Shown: piece by piece, positions 22,632 to 28,343 of the stretch
How the letters are laid out: every line of letters starts with the position of its first letter
How positions within the stretch are numbered: position 1 is the stretch's first letter
Source: a virus
IMG/VR virus record: IMGVR_UViG_3300011115_000890
Coordinates: 1-37,647 of that record
Reading direction: 5' to 3' (one strand)
Length of the DNA stretch: 37,647 nucleotides
Program-made: the position numbers and the translations under genes
The notes under the pieces: generated by a model
Told to the model about the DNA's origin: nothing
Seen by the model: the letters and a program-made list of their open reading frames with translations, nothing else
The model's database searches: none

Positions 22632-22897
22632 TAAAAAACTTTGATCAAATAAAAGAGTTGATTAAAACAAATCCAGTTTATTTTGAGGGAACTTTTAAAC
22701 AATATCCAAGCAGATCAATTAATAAATATTTTTGCGAAAATATAATTATAACAGTAATTTGTTGGTTAGATAATAATTATGAAAATGATTACATAATTGA
22801 ATCAGAAAATAAAAAAATTGATTTAAACGAGAATCAGATAAAAAAACTTTACGAACTAGCTCAAGAAAAGTACCAAAAACCATATTGGTTAAAATAA
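22628..22897 (+). CDS. Hypothetical protein downstream of the receiver domain
   Basis: An 89-residue protein, MIKNFDQIKELIKTNPVYFE, then YPSRSINKYFCENIIITVICWL. The start overlaps the receiver gene stop (ATGA), so the two are probably made together. No family is recognised. The pairing hints at a partner of the receiver domain, but nothing in the sequence shows it. Confidence 0.6.
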   Translation: MIKNFDQIKELIKTNPVYFEGTFKQYPSRSINKYFCENIIITVICWLDNNYENDYIIESENKKIDLNENQIKKLYELAQEKYQKPYWLK

Positions 22898-22919
22898 ATA
22901 AAAATAATTAAAATAATTC

Positions 22920-22948
22920 TTGACAACTAAAACAAGCTTGTTTATATT
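22920..22948 (+). promoter_or_regulatory. Strong promoter for the structured RNA region
   Basis: TTGACA (22920-22925), a 17-base spacer and TATATT (22943-22948) are near-consensus. Initiation near 22955 would put the first structured helix at the very 5' end of the transcript. Confidence 0.8.
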
Positions 22949-22951
22949 GAT

Positions 22952-23135
22952 TGCATCACGACTAAAAAAACTAATAAAGTCAAGCTTTAAGACTTAATTT
23001 AAAATAGAAGCAAACCAGCCGATGGACTTTGGCATGAGGGAATATAGAGGGCATAACAAAGCGGTAATTCAGTTATTGATTTTATCGTGAGGTGCAGGAA
23101 GAAATCTCCCAAAAAGAGTAATGCGGGGCTTTGTT
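22952..23135 (+). ncRNA. 5' domain of a large structured RNA, pseudoknot-capable
   Basis: TGCATCACGA (22952-22961) pairs with TCGTGA-GG-TGCA (23085-23096), giving 10 bp with a GG bulge. AACAAAGC (23055-23062) pairs with GCTTTGTT (23128-23135), giving 8 bp. The second helix starts inside the first and ends outside it, so both together form a pseudoknot. A small hairpin AAGTC/GACTT lies at 22977-22995. I recognise no Rfam family by eye. Confidence 0.55.
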
Positions 23136-23144
23136 AATAAATAT

Positions 23145-23220
23145 TGGCGGATAGCTCAGTTGGTAGAGCGTAGAGCTGTTAACTCTAATGTCGCAGGTTC
23201 GAGTCCTGCTCCGTCAGCCA
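23145..23220 (+). tRNA. tRNA-Asn (anticodon GTT)
   Basis: A complete 76-base cloverleaf. The acceptor stem is TGGCGGA/TCCGTCA with one G-U pair. The D-arm is GCTC-AGTTGGTA-GAGC, the anticodon stem TAGAG/CTCTA with loop CTGTTAA (anticodon at 23178-23180), and the T-arm GCAGG-TTCGAGT-CCTGC. The discriminator is G and CCA is encoded. All conserved positions look intact, so it should be functional. Asn codons are very common in this AT-rich phage. Confidence 0.97.
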
Positions 23221-23227
23221 AAATCGT

Positions 23228-23425
23228 AAATATTTAAATGGTGGCACAGCTATAACAGTATTGGTGGTGAGTCGGAGACTCGCAATCTACCTTCCAAGAA
23301 ACTTTAGTGAATTAGGGGATTATACTAACTTAGATTGTCATACGGTATAACGAACTTAACACAATGAAAGAATATCGAATTGCAATTCATATTTGAGTAA
23401 AAAATGTGCCACTTTTTAAATATTT
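23228..23425 (+). ncRNA. Structured RNA domain closed by a 20-position helix
   Basis: Positions 23228-23247 pair with 23406-23425: 11 bp (AAATATTTAAA), one U-U mismatch, one G-U, then 7 bp (GTGGCAC/GTGCCAC). Inside lie a hairpin at 23261-23297 (TTGG/CCAA, GGT/ACC, GAGTC-gga-GACTC), a stem TTATAC/GTATAA (23320-23325/23345-23350), and a hairpin at 23371-23393. The arrangement is a multi-branched RNA with its own closing stem. Confidence 0.65.
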
Positions 23426-23497
23426 AACTCGGCACGAATGAAGATGGTGCGAAAATACTTTATTTACGGGCTTGGTTGCTCCTCTGGATAAAGGGTA

Positions 23498-23594
23498 GAT
23501 TGTGTAGGGGAAGACTAGCCGTAGAAATACGCGTTATCAATGGTAGAAAGGTTCTAGTGCCGTCTTAGTGTGGGTTCAAGTCCCATCACAATTG
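23498..23594 (+). ncRNA. tRNA-like element without a standard anticodon arm
   Basis: GATTGTG (23498-23504) pairs with CACAATT (23587-23593), ending in one G-U, and stacks on a T-arm GTGGG-TTCAAGT-CCCAT (23570-23586), giving a 12-bp acceptor/T minihelix with a normal T-loop. The 65 bases between do not form ordinary D and anticodon arms; instead AAGAC (23511-23515) can pair with GTCTT (23562-23566). No CCA is encoded. It may be a tRNA-like domain, a decayed long-variable-arm tRNA, or an RNA-processing signal. Confidence 0.5.
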
Positions 23595-23601
23595 CAGTTA
23601 G

Positions 23602-23618
23602 CCTTCTGTAAAAAGGCA
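23602..23618 (+). terminator. Small hairpin at the end of the RNA region
   Basis: GCCTT (about 23601-23605) pairs with AAGGC (about 23613-23617) around a 7-base loop. AATTGC just before it can instead pair with GCAATT just after. No T-run follows, so this may be an RNA 3' end or processing structure rather than a terminator. Confidence 0.3.
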
Positions 23619-23641
23619 ATTATTAACTTAAATTATAAACT

Positions 23642-24250
23642 ATGAAAAAAATATACATTTTAACTGACAACAAAAAGAAAATTTTTGAAAGAGATAAATC
23701 TATTCGAAAAGATGATTGGACATTGGTTGGTGAAAATTTTTTTGAAGCCTGCGAATATGACGAACAAACAAACATCTTTTGCGTTAATTATATCGCTTAT
23801 GGAATCGCTAAAACTAAGCAATCGTTAAATTCTCCAGCTTTGCCGTATATTGAGGCTTTCACCGATGCGGAAAATCTTAAGGTGCAACAAGAATTGCAAA
23901 AGCGTTTGTGTGTGTCGGAAATGAAAAGATTAATTAGAGCAAATCAAGAAATTAGATTCCACAATACCGAATATGGCATTGAGGAAGCTGGTAAAAGTCT
24001 TGCAGAAGCAATTGAAGCATTTATCGATAATGCGGTTAAATCTTTTATCAAAGATGATATTGACCCACGGGGCGACCATGAGGAATATCGAGAAATATAT
24101 TTCTACAACATGGAGCATTGCGAAGTATATTTGCCGAAGAAATATATTGATAAGATTTGGGACGAGATTGAAAATAAACTTGGTGAAGATGTAAAAATAG
24201 ATGAAGCAACTAAAGCCGAGAAGCTTCGGGAAATGAACGAGGGGAGATAA
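23642..24250 (+). CDS. Hypothetical phage protein
   Basis: The 202-residue protein begins MKKIYILTDNKKKIFERDKS and contains a helical EIRFHNTEYGIEEAGKSLAE region (about residues 100-120), then a charged C-terminus. No enzymatic motif is clear. The leader has TTATTAACTTAAATTATAAACT and no Shine-Dalgarno sequence, like the first early genes. It follows the structured RNA region and opens a group of three genes. Confidence 0.6.
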   Translation: MKKIYILTDNKKKIFERDKSIRKDDWTLVGENFFEACEYDEQTNIFCVNYIAYGIAKTKQSLNSPALPYIEAFTDAENLKVQQELQKRLCVSEMKRLIRANQEIRFHNTEYGIEEAGKSLAEAIEAFIDNAVKSFIKDDIDPRGDHEEYREIYFYNMEHCEVYLPKKYIDKIWDEIENKLGEDVKIDEATKAEKLREMNEGR

Positions 24251-24251
24251 T

Positions 24252-24464
24252 ATGCTAAATTTTTTTAATTTTAGAAAAAAAAGAAAACAGGAACAAGAGC
24301 TAAGAGATAAGCTTTTTAAAGAATCCATGTCGGCAATTAATAAAGTGCAACTTACAGCGGTTTTTGTACAAAATATTGTAGAAATACACAAAGACCACCT
24401 TATTGCTAAAGCTAAAATTGCAAAACTACGCAATGAAAGCGAACAACTTTTTAAAAATTTATGA
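24252..24464 (+). CDS. Small basic helical protein
   Basis: A 70-residue protein, MLNFFNFRKKRKQEQELRDK, then KAKIAKLRNESEQLFKNL, basic and probably one long helix. GGGGAGATA precedes the start. Its stop overlaps the start of the next gene (ATGA). No family is recognised. The MxNFxNFxKK opening resembles that of the endolysin at 28768 by chance or through a shared anchor. Confidence 0.55.
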   Translation: MLNFFNFRKKRKQEQELRDKLFKESMSAINKVQLTAVFVQNIVEIHKDHLIAKAKIAKLRNESEQLFKNL

Positions 24465-24760
24465 ACAACGAAGCACAAACCCAACACTTTGTTATCCTGC
24501 AAAAAATCAAGAAACTTGGTTTCATTGAAGGTAAAACTTTAACTGAAATTGCTGATAAACTTGAAACAAATAGAGCAACGATTTGGTCTATTAAAACTAA
24601 GATTGAAGCTCATCAAAATTGCATTGAGGGTAATTTTAAATCACATTACAAAAAGATTAATCTAAAAAAATATAAAGAATATTATGTTTTTTCCGAGCCT
24701 AAGCTTTATGTAATTTGCTATAAGAAATCGGATAAATTTAAAGAATTAATGGGGATATAA
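24461..24760 (+). CDS. Helix-turn-helix protein, likely regulator
   Basis: The 99-residue protein has a clear HTH (KTLTEIADKLETNRATIWSI, about residues 25-44), in which TEIADKL is the first helix and ATIWSIKTK the recognition helix. The basic C-terminal part (KSHYKKINLKKYKEY) ends with a short beta region. It may regulate the early-to-late switch or bind its own region. It overlaps both neighbours by 1-4 bases. Family not assigned. Confidence 0.65.
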   Translation: MNNEAQTQHFVILQKIKKLGFIEGKTLTEIADKLETNRATIWSIKTKIEAHQNCIEGNFKSHYKKINLKKYKEYYVFSEPKLYVICYKKSDKFKELMGI

Positions 24761-24924
24761 TGAAAAAAAATATAAAAATTACTCTTATATCATTAATTTT
24801 AATCGGATTAATCACATCAAATTTATTAATGATTTTCATTGGTAAAGATTGGCTTGGTGGCATAGGTTTAATTCTTGGTGGATTAATAGTTTATTCGGGA
24901 AAAAAAATAATTAACAAAAATTAA
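24760..24924 (+). CDS. Small two-pass membrane protein
   Basis: A 54-residue protein with two hydrophobic segments (about residues 7-26 and 31-46) separated by GKDW, and a Lys-rich end. Its ATG shares one base with the upstream stop (TAATG). Size and topology would suit a holin or antiholin, but it lies in the early unit. Confidence 0.5.
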   Translation: MKKNIKITLISLILIGLITSNLLMIFIGKDWLGGIGLILGGLIVYSGKKIINKN

Positions 24925-24950
24925 CTTATTTAATCGGGTTTGTAGCATTA

Positions 24951-25010
24951 ATGTTTGGATTGGCGGTTTTTATTGGATTAGAAATATTCAACAAAAGACT
25001 TGACAACTAA
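24951..25010 (+). CDS. Possible tiny membrane peptide
   Basis: A 19-codon frame, MFGLAVFIGLEIFNKRLDN, hydrophobic at the start. The frame is open for about ten further codons upstream (LTYLIGFVAL) without an ATG. No Shine-Dalgarno sequence is visible. It may be real, or the broken tail of a longer membrane protein. Its end overlaps the promoter's TTGACA. Confidence 0.3.
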   Translation: MFGLAVFIGLEIFNKRLDN

Positions 25011-25028
25011 TAAAGCATTGATTAATAT
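25000..25028 (+). promoter_or_regulatory. Promoter for the recombination genes
   Basis: TTGACA (25000-25005), a 17-base spacer and TAATAT (25023-25028) form a strong sigma-70 match. It begins with the same TTGACAACTAA as the promoters at 16818 and 22920. Confidence 0.75.
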
Positions 25029-25075
25029 AGGGCTACACCATAAAAAAATATTAACTTAACTTAAAACAAAAAACT

Positions 25076-26050
25076 ATGACATTAATTAAAAAACCAAACG
25101 AACTAACGCAAACTAAAATTAAATTAAAAGGTTTAATTTATGGAGAGCCTGGTATCGGCAAAACTTCAGTAGCATTATCAGCTCCAAAACCTCTTTTAAT
25201 TGATTTTGACAACGGATTAAGACGAGTTGCGAAACAATATCAAACTGATAGCGTCCAAATTGAAAGCTACCAAAATTTATTAGATATTTTGGAAAAAGAA
25301 GATATTTCAAATTATGAGACAATTGTTATTGATACTCTTGGTAAAATGGTTGATAGAATTGGCGATTGGTTGGCTATATCAAATCCAAAGGTTAAACAAG
25401 CAGATGGTCAATTAGCTATGAAGGGTTGGGGCAATATTAAAGCAGAATTTCAAAGACTTTTAAAAGTTTTAGAAAGTAAAAATAAATCAGTTATTTTTAT
25501 TGCTCACGAAAAAGAAGAAAAAAACGGCGAAGATGTTAAAAAGCGTCCTGATGTCGCTGGCTCAAGTGGCAAAGATATTGTAAAGGAACTTGATTTTATG
25601 GGTTATATGTCGATGAGAGGCGGTAAAAGAACAATTGATTTATCTCCAAATGAAGCTTATTATGCAAAAAATTCTTTAGGTTTAAATTCATTTTTAGAAT
25701 ATAAACAACTTACAGGTATTAACAATTTTTTATCTCAAAATATTTTTGATGCTTACAAAGAAAAATTAAAAAAAGATGATGAACTTTCAAGAGAATATGA
25801 CTCTTTAATTGAAGAGTTAAAAACTAAGATTAGCAACATATCAGACATTGAGGAATTAAATTTATATTATTCTGGTGTTTACAAATCTCACGACAAAGTT
25901 TGGTCAAGTTATGAAATGGAAGAAGCTTTTTTAAAAGAAAAAGTAAAAGAACTCGATTGTTCATTTGACAAAAAAGAAAAAGTTTTTGTTTCAAATAAAC
26001 CAAAAGTTGAGCAAGATAAAAAAGAAAGTGAAGAGGTTAAAAATGACTAA
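25076..26050 (+). CDS. RecA-like ATPase, Sak4-type single-strand annealing/recombination protein
   Basis: The 324-residue protein starts with a P-loop domain: Walker A YGEPGIGKTS (about 22-31), LLIDFDNG (about 41-48), Walker B ETIVIDTL (about 81-88), and FIAHE (about 141-145). This matches phage AAA_24/Sak4-like ATPases, which aid homologous recombination with a single-strand binding partner. The C-terminal part is charged and helical. It overlaps the exonuclease gene, the usual partner, by 8 bases. The leader has TTAACTTAACTTAAAAC rather than a Shine-Dalgarno sequence. Confidence 0.82.
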   Translation: MTLIKKPNELTQTKIKLKGLIYGEPGIGKTSVALSAPKPLLIDFDNGLRRVAKQYQTDSVQIESYQNLLDILEKEDISNYETIVIDTLGKMVDRIGDWLAISNPKVKQADGQLAMKGWGNIKAEFQRLLKVLESKNKSVIFIAHEKEEKNGEDVKKRPDVAGSSGKDIVKELDFMGYMSMRGGKRTIDLSPNEAYYAKNSLGLNSFLEYKQLTGINNFLSQNIFDAYKEKLKKDDELSREYDSLIEELKTKISNISDIEELNLYYSGVYKSHDKVWSSYEMEEAFLKEKVKELDCSFDKKEKVFVSNKPKVEQDKKESEEVKND

Positions 26051-26687
26051 ATATTTAATTACTCCAACTTTATTGAATAGTTTTCAATATTACATTCAAG
26101 ACGAATATAAAAGCCCTGCGGATAGTAGGGCTGATTTCTTGAGGACTTTATCAAGAGAAAGATTTGAACCTAATGAGGCTATGCTAAAGGGGATTGATTT
26201 TGAAAATGATATAATGTTGCTTTGTGATGATTCAATTGAAGGAACGATTAATTTAATTGATAACTTGAGTAAGTTTAGTAAAGAAGAATCTTATTTACAA
26301 ATAATAAATTCTTTGACTGAAATTGTCAAAGGCGGACTTTGGCAACAAACTTGTAAAAAGAATTTGATAATCGGCAATCAAGAGTTTTTGCTTTATGGCA
26401 AATGCGATGTTGTGAAGCGGGATACTATTTACGACATTAAATTTACTAACAATTATGAAGTTGGTAAATTTTTAGACTCGGCACAACATTTAATTTATTT
26501 ATATTGCTTAGATTTGCCAAAGTTTCAATATTTAATAAGTGATGGCGAAGAATATTGGGTTGAAGATTATCATAATCATGCGGGAATCGAAGACGAGATT
26601 AAATCTAAAATTAGTGATTTTCTAAGTTATCTTGAAAACGACAAAGAAGCAAAAGAAATGTTTTTTACAAAATGGGGGTCAAAATGA
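26043..26687 (+). CDS. PD-(D/E)XK exonuclease (RecB/Cas4-like)
   Basis: The 214-residue protein has the nuclease signature: E54 (GIDFEN), D122 (GKCDVV), D131-I-K133 (IYDIKFT), and Q148 (SAQHLIY). Together with the N-terminal LITPTLLNSFQYY it resembles phage RecB-type exonucleases that resect DNA for the neighbouring annealing or Sak4 protein. I chose the ATG at 26043, preceded by GAGG, over one inside the previous gene. No Cys cluster is present, so it lacks the Cas4 iron-sulfur site. Confidence 0.8.
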   Translation: MTKYLITPTLLNSFQYYIQDEYKSPADSRADFLRTLSRERFEPNEAMLKGIDFENDIMLLCDDSIEGTINLIDNLSKFSKEESYLQIINSLTEIVKGGLWQQTCKKNLIIGNQEFLLYGKCDVVKRDTIYDIKFTNNYEVGKFLDSAQHLIYLYCLDLPKFQYLISDGEEYWVEDYHNHAGIEDEIKSKISDFLSYLENDKEAKEMFFTKWGSK

Positions 26688-26746
26688 ATTATGAGGAATA
26701 TTTCTTTTTACTCGAGGAAGAATTTGAACAATTGGAGGGTAAATAA
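26684..26746 (+). CDS. Tiny acidic peptide
   Basis: A 20-codon frame, MNYEEYFFLLEEEFEQLEGK, is highly acidic. GGGGG lies 5 bases before its ATG, which overlaps the exonuclease stop (ATGA), and its own end contains the GGAGGG used by the next gene. Position and signals argue that it is translated. Confidence 0.45.
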   Translation: MNYEEYFFLLEEEFEQLEGK

Positions 26747-26747
26747 T

Positions 26748-27050
26748 ATGACATGGAAAAAAATTGAATCATATCTTGAAGAAGGTATTGAAAAAAGTTT
26801 TAGTATAAAACAAAAATGCTCCGAAGAGGAAAAAAAAATTTACGGCGTTAATTTTAAAACATCAAAAACAATACATAGACAAATACTTGAATTAAAGCTT
26901 GAAGATACTAAAAAAAATGTTTTTCTGATAAGAGCGGATTATCAAATGGTAGATAAAATTATTAAAGAAGATGTTGCATTTAAAAGTTTAATAAAAGCTA
27001 AAAAATATATTGAGAAAAAAATAAAAGAATATAATGAAATTAACAATTAA
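26748..27050 (+). CDS. Hypothetical protein
   Basis: A 100-residue protein, MTWKKIESYLEEGIEKSFSI, then HRQILELKLEDTKKNVFLIRA. The start follows GGAGGG at a suitable distance. It looks like a small alpha/beta fold with a Lys-rich end. No family is recognised; neighbours suggest a DNA metabolism accessory. Confidence 0.6.
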   Translation: MTWKKIESYLEEGIEKSFSIKQKCSEEEKKIYGVNFKTSKTIHRQILELKLEDTKKNVFLIRADYQMVDKIIKEDVAFKSLIKAKKYIEKKIKEYNEINN

Positions 27051-27056
27051 ATATTA

Positions 27057-27371
27057 ATGCACGCTAGGCTTGCAAATTATCACAGCATAATTAGGGACGG
27101 CAAAGAAGTCGGTAAAATACAAATACTCAATTATTACGATTCAGGCGTGCCACAACTTGAATATGATTTAGACAAAGAATATTGGGACAAAGGTATAATG
27201 ACACAAGAGCTAAGGGATTATCTCAAAAGAATTAAAGATAATTATAAATTCTTAATTGCTATTGTTAAAAAAGATAATCTTGCAAGCATGCGAGTTTTAG
27301 AAAAAGTCGGGTTTAATGATTTTTTTCTTTTTAAAAAAACTGGATATAAATTTTATATAAAAATGTTATGA
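27057..27371 (+). CDS. GNAT-type N-acetyltransferase
   Basis: The 104-residue protein shows the C-terminal GNAT layout: a beta strand with LEYDLDKEYWDKGIMTQEL (about residues 35-53, related to Y-x-GKG-M-EAL), then FLIAIVKKDNLASMRVLEKVGF (about 69-90), the N-x-x-S-x-x-V-L-EKxGF motif of RimJ/RimL-like enzymes. The protein is shorter than full GNAT proteins (about 150-180), so the acetyl-CoA site may be partial. The substrate is unknown. It overlaps the next gene by 4 bases. Confidence 0.7.
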   Translation: MHARLANYHSIIRDGKEVGKIQILNYYDSGVPQLEYDLDKEYWDKGIMTQELRDYLKRIKDNYKFLIAIVKKDNLASMRVLEKVGFNDFFLFKKTGYKFYIKML

Positions 27372-27724
27372 AATTCTGGAAAAAATATAAATCGAAAAAA
27401 GAATTAAAAAATAAGCTTAAAAAAGCAAGATTTATTAATTTTTACGAATATTCAATTGATTTAGAAGATGGTAAACCAATTAGTATTCAAAGATACAACG
27501 AGGAATATAGCCATTATTTAGAAATCATTATAAAAGGTTATATTTTTTTATATTATTTAAATAAAAATAAAGGGCGTTTTAAAAAAACATGGTTTTATGG
27601 CGAAAAGGTAGCAATTAGAGACTTTAGAAATAAACAACTTTTAGAATTTATGAATTCTGCAGAATTTACAGAATGCCTAAACCAATATCGAAATTTAAAA
27701 AAAGAATATGAACAACTTTTATAA
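27368..27724 (+). CDS. Hypothetical protein
   Basis: A 118-residue, very basic and Tyr-rich protein (MKFWKKYKSKKELKNKLKKA, then ISIQRYNEEYSHYLEIIIKG). It is coupled to the GNAT gene by ATGA and overlaps the nuclease gene by 17 bases. No family is recognised. Confidence 0.55.
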   Translation: MKFWKKYKSKKELKNKLKKARFINFYEYSIDLEDGKPISIQRYNEEYSHYLEIIIKGYIFLYYLNKNKGRFKKTWFYGEKVAIRDFRNKQLLEFMNSAEFTECLNQYRNLKKEYEQLL

Positions 27725-28064
27725 AAAAGGCAACAAATATAAAAATGTTAAAACCAAAGATGGGTTTGATTCTAAAAAAGAGGCTAAGCGCTTTAAAGAA
27801 TTAGAAATGTTGCAGAAAGCGGGAGTTATAAGAAATTTGACAAAACAAAGCCCGTTTAATCTATTACCTAGCTTTAAAGATAAGCAGGGCATAACCGAAA
27901 GGGGAATTAAATATATAGCTGACTTTGTTTATTTTGACATTGAGAAAAATTCATTTGTAATTGAAGATGTTAAATCGCCTTTTACCAAAAAATTGCCAGC
28001 TTATATTATTAAAAGGAAATTGGTAAAATTTACTTATCCAGAATATTTATTTTTAGAGGTTTAA
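27708..28064 (+). CDS. DUF1064 nuclease, PD-(D/E)XK fold (resolvase-like)
   Basis: The 118-residue protein has KYKNVKTKDGFDSKKEAKRF (about residues 9-28) with the conserved E, YIADFVYFD (about 67-75) with the catalytic D, and FVIEDVKSP (about 80-88), an E-D-x-K equivalent. This is the DUF1064 pattern, small phage endonucleases thought to act on branched DNA. It closes the recombination group with the Sak4-like ATPase and exonuclease. Confidence 0.8.
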   Translation: MNNFYKKGNKYKNVKTKDGFDSKKEAKRFKELEMLQKAGVIRNLTKQSPFNLLPSFKDKQGITERGIKYIADFVYFDIEKNSFVIEDVKSPFTKKLPAYIIKRKLVKFTYPEYLFLEV

Positions 28065-28066
28065 GC

Positions 28067-28228
28067 ATGATTTTGGATATTTTATTGTATTCTAGTTTTT
28101 TTTTATTATTAATAAATTTTCTTGTTAATGCTCCAAGTAGTGGAATATCAAGTATAATTTGTTATAGACTTGGTGCAATCGGCGCAGTTTTGTATTTGAT
28201 TTATGCGACTTTAAAACTATTTAGTTGA
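28067..28228 (+). CDS. Small two-pass membrane protein, last plus-strand gene
   Basis: A 53-residue hydrophobic protein with two likely transmembrane segments (about residues 3-22 and 28-50). It begins 2 bases after the nuclease stop and ends before the convergent junction. Possibly holin-like; nothing else supports that. Confidence 0.5.
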   Translation: MILDILLYSSFFLLLINFLVNAPSSGISSIICYRLGAIGAVLYLIYATLKLFS

Positions 28229-28343
28229 AATAAATCCGATTTTTTTAGATGCAGTGTTTAAGCGGATTAAAGGCACTTTTACTACTAATTTATTACTAAA
28301 AGTTCTAATTTTTACTACTAATTTACTAAATTTAAGTAGAAGA
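28229..28343. terminator. Convergent junction with stem and direct repeats
   Basis: The plus and minus units end here. AATCCG and CGGATT form a 6-bp stem around a 24-base loop (about 28234-28263). TTTTACTACTAATTTA occurs twice without mismatch (28277-28292 and 28310-28325), 33 bases apart, and CTACT/AGTAG can pair near 28316-28339. A bidirectional termination zone is expected here, but no textbook stem plus T-tract is seen. Confidence 0.4.

Larger units (their letters stand above)
22898..23641 (+). other. Long region without protein genes, filled by RNA features
   Basis: These 744 bases carry no credible protein gene. They hold a strong promoter (22920), a 5' structured domain, tRNA-Asn, a 198-base structured domain, a tRNA-like element and a small hairpin before the next gene. 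The base composition is clearly less AT-rich than the flanking genes, as expected of a functional RNA. Confidence 0.8.

Noticed and set aside
22955-23620. tmRNA (ssrA) because of the tRNA-like end
   Set aside because: No tag-peptide frame and no conserved GGAUUCGAC-type 5' sequence are present; the acceptor partners lie only 97 bases apart.
23930-24502. A 190-codon minus-strand frame
   Set aside because: It is antisense to three plus-strand genes that form a coherent overlapping series; its hydrophobic, Ser/Cys/Leu-rich composition is typical of an antisense shadow.
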